A stretch of 30,192 nucleotides of DNA from Glaciecola sp. UBA983 (GCA_002292215.1 DBBN01000124.1:1-30192), one strand, 5' to 3'. Positions 18,009-26,520 are shown, counted from the stretch's first letter. Translations and numbers: made by a program. The notes: generated by a model from the letters alone, not told the origin.

Positions 18009-18533
18009 TTGACAGACATGACTGCAGAAAAGACGCAAGTAACCTCACCTCACTTTACGGTGTTGTTTGTCGATGACGAACCGAGTATTTTGCGTTCGAT
18101 TAAACGTATTATTCATAAAACAAACATTAACATGTTAACAGCGACGAGTGGCCAAGAAGCGTTAGAGTTATTTGCTACACACGACATTACAATGATCGTG
18201 TCTGATATGAAAATGCCCAATATGTCAGGCTCTGAATTACTAGAAAAAGTTGCTCAACTGTATCCAGAAACTTATCGCGTGATTTTAACGGGGTTTGCCG
18301 ATCTAGACTCTATCATGCAAGCAGTTAATCACGGTGGGATCCATCGTTACATTCAAAAACCGTGGGATAATCAGGATTTATTGCTCACCATAAAAGATGG
18401 TTTACAATTCACCAAACTCAAACGTGAAAATCACACGTTACAACAAAAACTGTTCAAGCAAAATCGTGCTTTAAAAGAGTTAGCGCAGTCATTAGATAAA
18501 AAGTTGAACTCAAAACTAAACAAATCCAACTAG
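18009..18533 (+). CDS. Response regulator, N-terminal part of a frameshifted receiver/HD-GYP-like protein
   Basis: A receiver domain (about 14-135) with complete chemistry: Asp22/Asp23, phosphoacceptor Asp66 (SDMKMP), Thr94 and Lys117 (QKPWD). It is followed by the start of a coiled coil that stops abruptly at 174 residues. The KPWD motif and the coiled coil are typical of regulators carrying an HD-GYP output. The missing output lies immediately downstream in the -1 frame: shifting at the AAAAAG run (18498-18503) gives LDKKVELKTKQIQLALKK and continues into the next entry. The start is TTG at 18009 with GGAA eight bases before it; the ATG at 18018 lacks a site. It starts 28 bases after the kinase stop, in the same operon. 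Confidence 0.85.
   Translation: MTDMTAEKTQVTSPHFTVLFVDDEPSILRSIKRIIHKTNINMLTATSGQEALELFATHDITMIVSDMKMPNMSGSELLEKVAQLYPETYRVILTGFADLDSIMQAVNHGGIHRYIQKPWDNQDLLLTIKDGLQFTKLKRENHTLQQKLFKQNRALKELAQSLDKKLNSKLNKSN
18498..18503 (+). other. Frameshift point (A5G run) joining receiver and HD-GYP-like frames
   Basis: The receiver frame stops at 18531-18533, and the -1 frame of the HD part has its last upstream stop at 18497-18499. Any join must therefore fall within about 31 bases, and the only shift-prone sequence there is AAA-AAG at 18498-18503. The site resembles A-AAG type bacterial slippery sequences but is not the ideal A-AAA-AAG heptamer, because the preceding base is T. No convincing downstream pseudoknot is visible. 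A lost A in a six-A run explains it equally well. Confidence 0.6.
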
Positions 18534-18574
18534 CTTTAAAGAAGATCAAACACGAACAAAGCGCGTCTGAGAAA

Positions 18575-19303
18575 GTGCTATTTAACTGTATATCGGTTCA
18601 CCCAGAATTAGATGGCTTGTTTGCTCAATCCGTCAGTAAACTTGCAACCGAACTCGCCAAGGTAATGAAGCTACCAACGACAGATATACAGCATATTCAA
18701 CAAGCTGCATTATTGTGTCAAATTGGTTTGTTGGGCAAAGAAGTGCATTTATTTAATACTGCTTTTAATGATTTAAATTACGAACAACAAAAAGCGTATG
18801 TGCGTCAAGTTGATGTCGCGATAATGATGTTGTCCCCTCTACCGCATCTTCAACCTGTCATTGACATTATCCAAAGTCAGTTTGAATACTTTAATGGTCA
18901 GGGCTACCCCGACATGTGTGTTGGCAAAGATATTCCTGTCGGGGCGCGTATTTTATTTGTTGCTCGTGATTTTTGGCGCTATCGTATTGGTAAAATATCG
19001 TCTAAAAAATTCGATGCGATTGAGGCTAAAGCAGAACTTAATCGCCACAGAGGCACGAAATATGATCCTGACATATTAGATGTATTAGCAAAACTTGATG
19101 TATTACATGAAACCTTGCCTGATGATGGTTCCAAAGTACTAGCGGAAGTCAAAGTGGGTATGGAGTTAAGTAAAGATATCTACAATGAAAAATACGTATT
19201 AATGTTAGCTGAAGGTCATATTTTCACAGAAGCGACAATTGTCAAATTAAAGCAATACGAACGTAATCACAAAGAACAATTACGTATCTTTGTCACGGCA
19301 TAA
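18575..19303 (+). CDS. Degenerate HD-GYP-like output domain (C-terminal part of the frameshifted regulator)
   Basis: A 242-residue frame from GTG 18575; homology-like coiled-coil sequence in the same frame begins at about 18500, so this is probably not an independent gene. It follows the HD-GYP c-di-GMP phosphodiesterase layout but the metal ligands are gone. LCQIGLLG (47-54) replaces LHDIGKIG, so HD becomes Cys48-Gln49. The HH pair becomes Gln102-Phe103, while NGQGYP (107-112) and IPVGARIL are kept. The C-terminal segment (KVGMELSKDIYNEKYVLMLAEGHIF) is the tail often found in receiver/HD-GYP proteins. It is likely a non-catalytic binding or scaffold domain. An ordinary start is weak: no clear ribosome-binding site precedes the GTG. 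Confidence 0.75.
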   Translation: MLFNCISVHPELDGLFAQSVSKLATELAKVMKLPTTDIQHIQQAALLCQIGLLGKEVHLFNTAFNDLNYEQQKAYVRQVDVAIMMLSPLPHLQPVIDIIQSQFEYFNGQGYPDMCVGKDIPVGARILFVARDFWRYRIGKISSKKFDAIEAKAELNRHRGTKYDPDILDVLAKLDVLHETLPDDGSKVLAEVKVGMELSKDIYNEKYVLMLAEGHIFTEATIVKLKQYERNHKEQLRIFVTA

Positions 19304-19329
19304 GGGTATCGTCAGCCCCACCCTATGCC
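19297..19329. terminator. Hairpin between convergent regulator and GH31 gene
   Basis: GGCATA-A-GGGT (19297-19307) pairs with ACCCTATGCC (19320-19329), ten base pairs with one bulged A and a 12-base loop. It overlaps the stop codon of the HD-GYP-like frame and lies between convergent genes. No strong T-tract follows on either strand. Confidence 0.45.
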
Positions 19330-19344
19330 GCTAGTACTTTACTC

Positions 19345-21792
19345 TTATAGCGTGATTAACACCCCTATTCCTTGGGCTAACGATACCGGCACATTCAACT
19401 GTTGAGTGTACTTATCCCACATTTGTTGACGTTGTTGTGCGGTTACCGCTTGGCCATTAACCTTTATCACTCGCGGCAAAGATTCAATATTATGGACCAC
19501 GTAGGTAAGCGCACGTGTCGTTGGGGCGTTATGGTAGTCCCCTTGCACTTGCGCATCGATGGCAATGATAGAATCAGTCGAGGCACTACTAAAATGAATA
19601 CTTTGATAAGCATTATTTGCAATTGAATCCGGCGCGACACCATCATCTTCGAGCAATCGATAATGACTCGAACCAACACTTTTATCATGGTAGTAATGCA
19701 TCGTCATAGCTTGCGTCGAATACTGTTTTAAGTGCTGTTGAGCGTCGACCATAGGGATAAACGCACCGGCTTTAACTAATAGCGGCAGCTTGTTTAAAGG
19801 CGCACTCACCTCGACGATTTGGTTCCCCTCATACCGCTCACCGTCAAAATAATCAAACCAGACTCCATCGGGCAAATCGATATTAACCGCTGTAACATTT
19901 GGCGCTGTGACAGGATGAACTAAAAAACTATCGCCCCATAAATAACTAGCCGACTGGGTGAACTGTTCGCTGTCAATAAAGCTCACTGGTCGCATTAGTG
20001 GCATGCCGGAGAGGCTATTTTCCATTGCTAACGTATAGTTATAAGGTGTCAGCGCATAGCGTAACTTAATATAATCACGTGAATGGTCTTTGACGGGTTG
20101 TGCATGAAACACCGGTTCAGAAGGAATATGCTCTTGGGCATGTGGTCTGAATACTGGAGAAAACGCGCCCAATTGAGTCCAACGCATATATAGTTCAGGA
20201 TCAAACGTCTCCCCACCAGCGAAGCCCCCCACATCCGAATGAATATATCCTAGGCCTAATACCGACATTTGCAGTGCCAGTTCAACTTGGGGTACGAGTC
20301 CGCCCCACTCTCTTGATACATCACCAGTCCAGGGGATCAACCCGTAGCGTTGCGAGCCCAAAAACCCAGCTCGCATCATCACAAATGGACGTATAGAAGG
20401 ATCTAACTGTTGTTGATGCTCATAGACCATTTTGGCCCATTGATGCCCATACACATTATGGATCTCATCACCGGTGACAGTTAACTCGCCAAATTGATGT
20501 AAACTATCCGCAGGGTGTACTTCTGGCTCCCCCAAATCGCCCCACCAACCGGTCACACCTTGTTGATATAGTTTGGTGTAAAATTGGTTGAACCAGCGTT
20601 GCGCATCTGTATCAAATACATCAACCAAGCCTGTATTACCAAAATAAAAATCAAAACGGCGTGGTTGACCTGTGTAATTCTTGGCTAACGCTTGATTGGC
20701 CACTGCTGATTCCCATTGCGCTGAACTCGATAAGATAAACGGTTCAGTAATGACGATGGTATTGACACCTTGCTCGGTAAAGCCTTGAATCATTTGTTCT
20801 GGCTCAGGGAACGCGACGCGATCCCAATCAAGATTCCCCATGTGGCCTTTTATGTCTGGGCCAAACCAATACAGATCGAGCACAACAGCATCTAACGGGA
20901 TATCAGCATCAATAAAGGCTTTTACCGTGTCTTGTGTTTCTTGTTGGGTACGATAACCAAAACGTGAGGCAAAATTTCCTAACGCCCAACGTGGAGGTAA
21001 TGGCTGTTTACCAGTAACTTGTGCTATTTGTTGAGATACCTGAGTGATATCTTCACCTAACACAACAATATAACTTGTGCGCCCAGCAACCGCTTCAAAC
21101 TGCAATACATCTTTATCAGTATGTCCGATATCCAAAAACCCATTCGCGGAGTTATCAAACAAGAGTGCGTAGTTTTGATCGGAAACTACGGCAGGTAAAG
21201 AATAATACATCTGATTAGATTGCGTGGTATAGCCATAATGTGCGCGGTTATATAGTGGCATGCGATGGCCTCTGCGATCCATTCCTAACACACGCTGGCC
21301 ACCGCCCATGAGCTGCTCATCAGCATCCAAGGAAAAGCGAAAACCACGTAATGTTTGGGTAAAAAACAACCCTACTTCTTCTTCCACAACCACCGGCTGT
21401 CCCGTTAAACCAAATGCAATTTGACCTGTATTAGGATTAATTTTTGCGTAGCTTTTTGTAGTGAACAGCTCGATATGGCTCGGTGTCGTATTGACACTTG
21501 TTGTGGCTAAAGACGATCGTTTGGCTAATGCAAATGAAGGTAGTTGACGACTATTATCAGGTTCATAAAACACCTCAAAACTATGTTCTGTTAACGCTGT
21601 GATTCGGACCGTTGCTTGAGGCAATTGATAAGTTAAGATACCTGGTTGATGATTGAGTTCACTGACTGCATCGACTGTGTTTTGCGCAACAGATTTAGCC
21701 TGTGCACCACCGGCAAATGTAAACGAGAGTATCGCAATTGCATAGGTGGTATGTCGCACACAGCGAGTGATATTAAAAGTTGAAAATGACAT
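19345..21792 (-). CDS. Exported glycoside hydrolase family 31 (alpha-glucosidase or alpha-transglucosylase)
   Basis: An 815-residue GH31 enzyme acting on alpha-glucosides. A signal peptide (about 1-32, cleavage near AQA/KS) places it in the periplasm or outside. An N-terminal beta-sandwich is followed by the (beta/alpha)8 barrel from about 265, with LDLYWFGPD and GWWGDLGEPE (nucleophile Asp419). The second signature WTGDVSREW supplies acid/base Asp491, and C-terminal beta domains follow. WWGDLGEPE is typical of a marine GH31 subgroup that, as I recall, includes the Cellvibrio japonicus 4-alpha-glucosyltransferase Agd31B, so transfer activity is possible. ATG 21792 with AGGAA upstream is preferred over GTG 21813. 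It follows the GH13 gene by 24 bases, one operon. Confidence 0.9.
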   Translation of the reverse strand: MSFSTFNITRCVRHTTYAIAILSFTFAGGAQAKSVAQNTVDAVSELNHQPGILTYQLPQATVRITALTEHSFEVFYEPDNSRQLPSFALAKRSSLATTSVNTTPSHIELFTTKSYAKINPNTGQIAFGLTGQPVVVEEEVGLFFTQTLRGFRFSLDADEQLMGGGQRVLGMDRRGHRMPLYNRAHYGYTTQSNQMYYSLPAVVSDQNYALLFDNSANGFLDIGHTDKDVLQFEAVAGRTSYIVVLGEDITQVSQQIAQVTGKQPLPPRWALGNFASRFGYRTQQETQDTVKAFIDADIPLDAVVLDLYWFGPDIKGHMGNLDWDRVAFPEPEQMIQGFTEQGVNTIVITEPFILSSSAQWESAVANQALAKNYTGQPRRFDFYFGNTGLVDVFDTDAQRWFNQFYTKLYQQGVTGWWGDLGEPEVHPADSLHQFGELTVTGDEIHNVYGHQWAKMVYEHQQQLDPSIRPFVMMRAGFLGSQRYGLIPWTGDVSREWGGLVPQVELALQMSVLGLGYIHSDVGGFAGGETFDPELYMRWTQLGAFSPVFRPHAQEHIPSEPVFHAQPVKDHSRDYIKLRYALTPYNYTLAMENSLSGMPLMRPVSFIDSEQFTQSASYLWGDSFLVHPVTAPNVTAVNIDLPDGVWFDYFDGERYEGNQIVEVSAPLNKLPLLVKAGAFIPMVDAQQHLKQYSTQAMTMHYYHDKSVGSSHYRLLEDDGVAPDSIANNAYQSIHFSSASTDSIIAIDAQVQGDYHNAPTTRALTYVVHNIESLPRVIKVNGQAVTAQQRQQMWDKYTQQLNVPVSLAQGIGVLITL

Positions 21793-21816
21793 AATGTAAT
21801 TCCTAATTAGCACTTA

Positions 21817-23880
21817 TTACTGCGCGGTAGGTGTTGACCAAGTGATTTCAAATACCGCTGAATCAAGTGGCGCCAAATTAACAGAAAATCTGGCATGGAT
21901 TGTATTATCAACCACTTCAACACCACCCTCATTAGTTACGCGTAACGTCGTTAACCCACTATTTAAAAGATCCTTCATGATATAGTCCCCTACAGGCAAG
22001 TCCCACTTGTGTAACACATCATGAGGCACTGACAACCTCGTTTGCAGGCTCTGTTGTGCATCAAAATTGTTCACGACTAACAATGCGACATGCTGTTGTT
22101 CGCCCTGCTCATTCACACCTAAATCGGCATACCTAGCAAATGAAAAATGCAATTTCCCATATCTAGATTCTTCAAGATTAGTGTGATGCAAAGGGATAGA
22201 ATTACCTTTCATTGCTGGATGATTAGCTGAGATATTCAAGACATTAACATGATACTCCCTAAGGGCTTTTTCGAGGGCACTTAACTGACCGCCATCAAAC
22301 TGACCATCATTCATCCAACGTTGATGAGCTGGCACACCGGCATAATCAAAAATGGTGGTACGGGTCGGATCACCAAAGCCTGTCTCTTCACTGCCATCTT
22401 CACCCACTTCTTGACCAAAATAAATCATCGTCGGGGAACGAGAAATCAATGCCGATACAACTAATGCCGGTTTGCCTTTGTGCATATCACCTGCAAAATC
22501 TGGACTAGCGATGCGTTGTTCATCGTGATTTTCTAAAAAATGTAACATGTGTGGCTCGATGTCAGCAATTTGCGCTTGAATATGTGCCAAATTAGCCGCA
22601 TCACCATGACCTTGCATCACCGCTTTTAGGGAGTCATAAAAATCGACTTTGTCATACAGATAATCCATTTTACCAATATGTAAATACTCCCTAAACTGGT
22701 CTGGGTTATAGACTTCAGCAAGTAAAAATGCATCGGGATATTGCACTTTAATCGATGAGTTTAAAAATGACCAAAACTCACTCGGTACCATTTCAGCCAT
22801 ATCATAGCGAAAGCCGTCGACACCTTTTTCTAACCAATAATGGGCGATATGATAAAACTGATACCATGAATCAGGTAAGGTTTTGTCTTGCCAAAATGCG
22901 TGATGCTCAGCGACCCCTTTTTGATCATAACCTTGTGGGAGTCTAGGAAAATCATACGCTCCATCAGGACTAACACCGTAATTGACTTTAACTGTCTCAT
23001 ACCAATCATTGAGATCCGGTTGAGCTGCACGTGAACCATTCCCCGTCCACTTAGCCGGATCTTCGCTGAATTGACCATCTTTTAACAGTGCCGGTTTGCC
23101 CCCTAACACTTGATAGCCGTTGCGCGACTCTGGCACACGAAAAGATTCGCCTTGCACGTAATAAAAATTATTGTTTGGCGCATAAGTTACCGTCGTATCA
23201 TCTTTTTCACCCAGATTAGTGATCCCTTCAGGTCGAGAGATGGCTTCATATTGACGCGCGACATGATTGGGTACAATATCAATAATGACTTTCATTCCGT
23301 TTGCATGGGTACGGGCTATTAGTGCTTCGAATTCGGCTAAACGCTGTGCTGGATCAACCGCTAAATCAGGATTGACATTATAGTAGTCTTTGATTGCGTA
23401 TGGCGAACCAGCCCTTCCTTTAATTACATCTGGATCATCATTACTGATCCCATAAGCGGTGTAATCATTGACGAGTGCATGATGTGGCACACCGGTATAC
23501 CAGACATGAGATACACCTAACTCAGCAATGCCCTGTAAGGCGGTATCTGTGAAATCTGCGAATTTACCGATCCCATTTTGTTCGATCGTACCCCACGGAA
23601 TGTTATTGGTATTTGTGTTACCAAATAATCGGGTGAAGACTTGATATACCACCGGCTTCCCGGCACCTCTGCCCTGCTGCATTTGCCATCCTTGTTGTTC
23701 TGGTAAACTGAGTTGCACAGCTTGAGAAAGCGCAACGCTTGTACTATGCGTTGCCGACTTAACAGGAGATTGATTCTGCTGCATTTGATTTTGTGGAGCT
23801 TGACTACAAGCGGTAAGTGCACCCATGACACTCAGTGCTATGATATTAAGTAAGTGTGCAGATTTGTTGGTGACCATCAT
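21817..23880 (-). CDS. Alpha-amylase family (GH13) lipoprotein
   Basis: A 687-residue GH13 enzyme, expected to cut alpha-glucans such as starch, glycogen or maltodextrins. The N-terminus is a lipoprotein signal with lipobox LTAC (Cys25), so it is anchored in an envelope membrane. A Gln/Ser-rich linker (26-60) leads to the barrel, with all four conserved regions: DIVPNH (201-206), GFRYDMAEM (nucleophile Asp360), LLAEVYNP (acid/base Glu389) and FLENHDEQR (Asp453). A C-terminal beta domain ends the protein. The start ATG at 23880 follows GGAA at 8 bases. It is the first gene of a two-gene operon with GH31; the GH13 product oligosaccharides would be the GH31 substrates. Subfamily is not assigned. 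Confidence 0.92.
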   Translation of the reverse strand: MMVTNKSAHLLNIIALSVMGALTACSQAPQNQMQQNQSPVKSATHSTSVALSQAVQLSLPEQQGWQMQQGRGAGKPVVYQVFTRLFGNTNTNNIPWGTIEQNGIGKFADFTDTALQGIAELGVSHVWYTGVPHHALVNDYTAYGISNDDPDVIKGRAGSPYAIKDYYNVNPDLAVDPAQRLAEFEALIARTHANGMKVIIDIVPNHVARQYEAISRPEGITNLGEKDDTTVTYAPNNNFYYVQGESFRVPESRNGYQVLGGKPALLKDGQFSEDPAKWTGNGSRAAQPDLNDWYETVKVNYGVSPDGAYDFPRLPQGYDQKGVAEHHAFWQDKTLPDSWYQFYHIAHYWLEKGVDGFRYDMAEMVPSEFWSFLNSSIKVQYPDAFLLAEVYNPDQFREYLHIGKMDYLYDKVDFYDSLKAVMQGHGDAANLAHIQAQIADIEPHMLHFLENHDEQRIASPDFAGDMHKGKPALVVSALISRSPTMIYFGQEVGEDGSEETGFGDPTRTTIFDYAGVPAHQRWMNDGQFDGGQLSALEKALREYHVNVLNISANHPAMKGNSIPLHHTNLEESRYGKLHFSFARYADLGVNEQGEQQHVALLVVNNFDAQQSLQTRLSVPHDVLHKWDLPVGDYIMKDLLNSGLTTLRVTNEGGVEVVDNTIHARFSVNLAPLDSAVFEITWSTPTAQ

Positions 23881-23943
23881 ATAATTGATTCCATATAAAA
23901 ACGCGTCTAATTACGCATCAAGATTAATACGCTAAATATGCTT

Positions 23944-23958
23944 GGTATAGAGAATACC
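23944..23958. promoter_or_regulatory. Inverted repeat GGTAT-N5-ATACC upstream of the amylase operon
   Basis: A perfect 5-bp inverted repeat with a 5-base spacer, about 64-78 bases before the GH13 start codon, in the likely promoter region. It could be an operator; no matching regulator gene is in the window. Confidence 0.3.
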
Positions 23959-23980
23959 CAAAAAGGATGGATAGATCCCT

Positions 23981-23994
23981 TGCATACGTTTTCA
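23981..23994. promoter_or_regulatory. LacI-family-like operator candidate upstream of the amylase operon
   Basis: TGCATACGTTTTCA is an imperfect palindrome (5 of 7 pairs) centred on CG, the general form of operators bound by LacI-family sugar regulators such as MalR. It lies about 100 bases upstream of the GH13 start. Confidence 0.3.
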
Positions 23995-24017
23995 TAACGA
24001 AGATTAATTAAGAATGA

Positions 24018-24170
24018 TTAAAACAACGTATAAATAAAGCTCGCTAATGAGGATTGTTGAGTCGCCACCACAATTCCGCCTAATAAGGCTAGAACAACGA
24101 TAATGGGTAATAACCAGATTTTTTTGCGGACTTTTAAAAATTCCCACAAATCAGATAAAAATTCGCTCAT
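24018..24170 (-). CDS. DUF5989 (SxtK-like) small membrane protein
   Basis: A 50-residue protein with a charged amphipathic start (MSEFLSDLWEFLKVRKKIW), one hydrophobic segment (about 19-36, LLPIIVVLALLGGIVV), and the ending TQQSSLASFIYTLF. This pattern, including WEFLK-RKK-WLLPII and the FIYTLF tail, is that of the DUF5989 family, tiny inner-membrane proteins found next to NodU-type carbamoyltransferases and SxtJ proteins. It lies 48 bases downstream of the SxtJ-like gene on the same strand, the usual order. The biochemical role is unknown. The ATG at 24170 is the only sensible start. It is easily missed because of its length. Confidence 0.88.
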   Translation of the reverse strand: MSEFLSDLWEFLKVRKKIWLLPIIVVLALLGGIVVATQQSSLASFIYTLF

Positions 24171-24218
24171 GCTTTACTTCTTTTTAATGGATTAGTCATC
24201 ATCTGACAGAAAGTGAGA

Positions 24219-24680
24219 CTAAAAAGGTTTAGTTAAATGGTCTTTGTCTAATGGCTCATTTCGCTTTATGTAATAACTGTTCAGTTTTTGCGACCTGTGA
24301 TGTTGATACTGTAAGCCTTTAGTTAGGCGTAAAATACAGCCTATTGGTGCAAATACCAAATAAAATACAAGTGCCAATAAGATCTGAGTGTTAATAAATC
24401 CTAATACAGAGGCGATCACCATCCATATGACATAAATAGGATAAATGGCTTTGGGATAAATAACCGCACTGACCAACAGATACGCGGCAATAAATAATGG
24501 CCAAAATGGAATACTTGCACTAAATAGCCAAGGTAATAACCCCATGAAAACGATGCTGATCAAGACACTAAACTGCCACGCAAAATCACGCAAACCTTTG
24601 ATCTGAGTGAATTGCAACATCGGCAGCTGAATCTGTAGCCATGCACGCTTCACAATATTAATAACGTTAATCTTTGGCAA
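24219..24680 (-). CDS. SxtJ-family membrane protein
   Basis: A 153-residue protein with three to four hydrophobic segments between about 33 and 118 (LISIVFMGLLPWLF, FWPLFIAAYLLVSAVIY, IYVIWMVIASVLGF, ILLALVFYLVFAPIGCILRL) and a basic, hydrophilic C-terminal tail containing SYYIKR. The pattern IYPIYVIWM...LVFYLVFAPIG...LRL matches the SxtJ family of unknown function that accompanies carbamoyltransferases. The reading frame starts at TTG 24680, inside the carbamoyltransferase end (14-base overlap), with a strong GAGG site six bases before it, pointing to translational coupling. A GTG ten codons downstream is a possible alternative. The N-terminal 20 residues are longer than I remember for the family. 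Confidence 0.85.
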   Translation of the reverse strand: MPKINVINIVKRAWLQIQLPMLQFTQIKGLRDFAWQFSVLISIVFMGLLPWLFSASIPFWPLFIAAYLLVSAVIYPKAIYPIYVIWMVIASVLGFINTQILLALVFYLVFAPIGCILRLTKGLQYQHHRSQKLNSYYIKRNEPLDKDHLTKPF

Positions 24681-26520
24681 AGGTCACCTCTTTGGCTTGG
24701 GCTATGGCGGCGGCAGGCATAGCGGCTTTATCTAACAGCATATTACCCACAACTAAATAATCCATATCAGTAGCTAAAAAACAGCGAATAGCATCCGCTG
24801 GTGAACAAACGGGTGGCTCCCCCCGGACATTAAAACTGGTATTAATCAAAATGGGGACTCCCGTAATCTCATAAAACGCTTGGATCAAGGGATAAAAGTG
24901 TATTTGTTCTGGGGTGACAGTTTGCACCCGTGCAGAGTTATCCACATGTGTGACAGCTGGTATCGGCACTTTTCCTATCACATCAGCAACTAACAACATA
25001 TAGGGACTAGGTGTGGTTAGCGCAAACCAATCACTCGCATGCTCTTGCAATACAGCAGGTGCAAATGGGCGAAAAGATTCACGTTGCTTAATTTTTAAAT
25101 TCATAACCGATTGCATGGTCTCGGAGCGTGGATCGCCGATAATAGAACGATGTCCTAAAGAACGTGGCCCAAACTCCATACGCCCCTGAAACCATCCGAT
25201 AACATAGCCATCGGCAGCTAATTGGGCTGTATGGCTGTAGATTAAGTCATTATCTATAGGGGTATACTCGACTCGCCATTGCTCGCAAGCAGAGATAATT
25301 TGTGTATTGGTATACTCTGGACCTAGATACGCATGCTGCATATCTGGTAAGTTTGTACCGGTGACGTCACCCAACTGATAACCATATTCTAATGCAGCAC
25401 CTAAAGCTCCACCGGCATCACCAGCAGCAGGTTGGATCCAAATATCCGTAAACGGTCCATCTCTTAATAAACGTCCATTAGCGACACAATTAAGTGCCAC
25501 CCCACCAGCTAAACATAGATACTCACACCCAGTGGTGGTATACAAATGCTGAGCGATTTTCAATACCACTTCTTCAATAACGATTTGGATCGACGCAGCA
25601 AGATCTTTTTGTTTTTGTGTCACCGGAGCATCATGCGCTAATGCCGCTCCTTCAAACAATTCACAAAAATCGTCGGTTACCATTGTGTCTCCCGCTGGAT
25701 AAGCGAAATACCGCATATTCAGTGAAAATGAACCGTCTTCCTTCACATCAATTAAGTGCCTGTAAATGAATTCAACATAAACGGGTTTACCATAAGGGGC
25801 CAGTCCCATTAGCTTATATTCACCGGCATTCACTTTAAACCCACAGTAATAGGTGAACGCTGAATACAACAGTCCCAACGAATGGGGAAAATGCAGCTCC
25901 CATAAAGGCGTAAGATTATGTTTGTGGGAAGATGAGTTTTGAGAATTGGATTTTTGACCAATCCAGGCACTACTAGTGGCCCACTCACCAACGCCATCCA
26001 AACACAATACCGCAGCTCGTTCAAAAGGTGCAGGATAAAACGCAGAGGCTGCGTGAGATAAATGATGTTCACTAAAGCCTAATACTGGTAGTGCCGGTGT
26101 TTTATCGAGTGCTATTTGTGCTTCAATAGACGTGTTTTTGGCTTCTGCGCGACGGCGATGAATTAACGCTCGACATTCACGTCTGAGTAATTGCTTAAAG
26201 TAGAGTTTTTCTTTTAGCCAAATTGGCATCGCCCGAGCAAAAGAACGGAAACCACGAGGAGCATTTGCTAGATAAGTTTCTAATAAACGTTCAAATTTTA
26301 ATAGCGGTTTGTCATAGAAAACAATCGCATGGATGTCACTCAGTTCTATTTGAGCAGTATTTAAGCAATATTCAATCGCATGATGAGGAAAACTAGGATC
26401 GTGTTTACGACGCGTAAATCGTTCTTCTTGAACAGCGGCGATGATCGCCCCATCCAAAATGAGTGCAGCTGCGCTGTCGTGGTATAAGGCAGAGATACCT
26501 AAAATGTATTGCTTAGTCAT
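24667..26520 (-). CDS. NodU/CmcH/SxtI-type O-carbamoyltransferase
   Basis: A 617-residue carbamoyltransferase that transfers a carbamoyl group from carbamoyl phosphate, via carbamoyl-adenylate, to a hydroxyl group of a sugar or small molecule. The N-terminal Kae1-like domain shows LGISALYHDSAAAL (7-20), EERFTRRKHD (32-41), metal-binding HHLSHAASAFY (152-162) and CLDGVGEW (173-180). LCLAGGVALNCVANGRLL and PAAGDAGGALGAAL follow. The C-terminal YrdC-like domain has EFGPRSLGHRSIIGDPR and INTSFNVRGEPPV. It heads the minus-strand triad with the SxtJ-like and DUF5989 genes. The acceptor is unknown; this family is widespread and its presence does not by itself indicate toxin or antibiotic synthesis. 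Confidence 0.94.
   Translation of the reverse strand: MTKQYILGISALYHDSAAALILDGAIIAAVQEERFTRRKHDPSFPHHAIEYCLNTAQIELSDIHAIVFYDKPLLKFERLLETYLANAPRGFRSFARAMPIWLKEKLYFKQLLRRECRALIHRRRAEAKNTSIEAQIALDKTPALPVLGFSEHHLSHAASAFYPAPFERAAVLCLDGVGEWATSSAWIGQKSNSQNSSSHKHNLTPLWELHFPHSLGLLYSAFTYYCGFKVNAGEYKLMGLAPYGKPVYVEFIYRHLIDVKEDGSFSLNMRYFAYPAGDTMVTDDFCELFEGAALAHDAPVTQKQKDLAASIQIVIEEVVLKIAQHLYTTTGCEYLCLAGGVALNCVANGRLLRDGPFTDIWIQPAAGDAGGALGAALEYGYQLGDVTGTNLPDMQHAYLGPEYTNTQIISACEQWRVEYTPIDNDLIYSHTAQLAADGYVIGWFQGRMEFGPRSLGHRSIIGDPRSETMQSVMNLKIKQRESFRPFAPAVLQEHASDWFALTTPSPYMLLVADVIGKVPIPAVTHVDNSARVQTVTPEQIHFYPLIQAFYEITGVPILINTSFNVRGEPPVCSPADAIRCFLATDMDYLVVGNMLLDKAAMPAAAIAQAKEVTFAKD

Noticed and set aside
24667..26520. 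Reading the carbamoyltransferase/SxtJ/DUF5989 triad as evidence for saxitoxin-type synthesis.
   Set aside because: None of the core biosynthetic genes is present, and these three families are widespread in unrelated bacteria.
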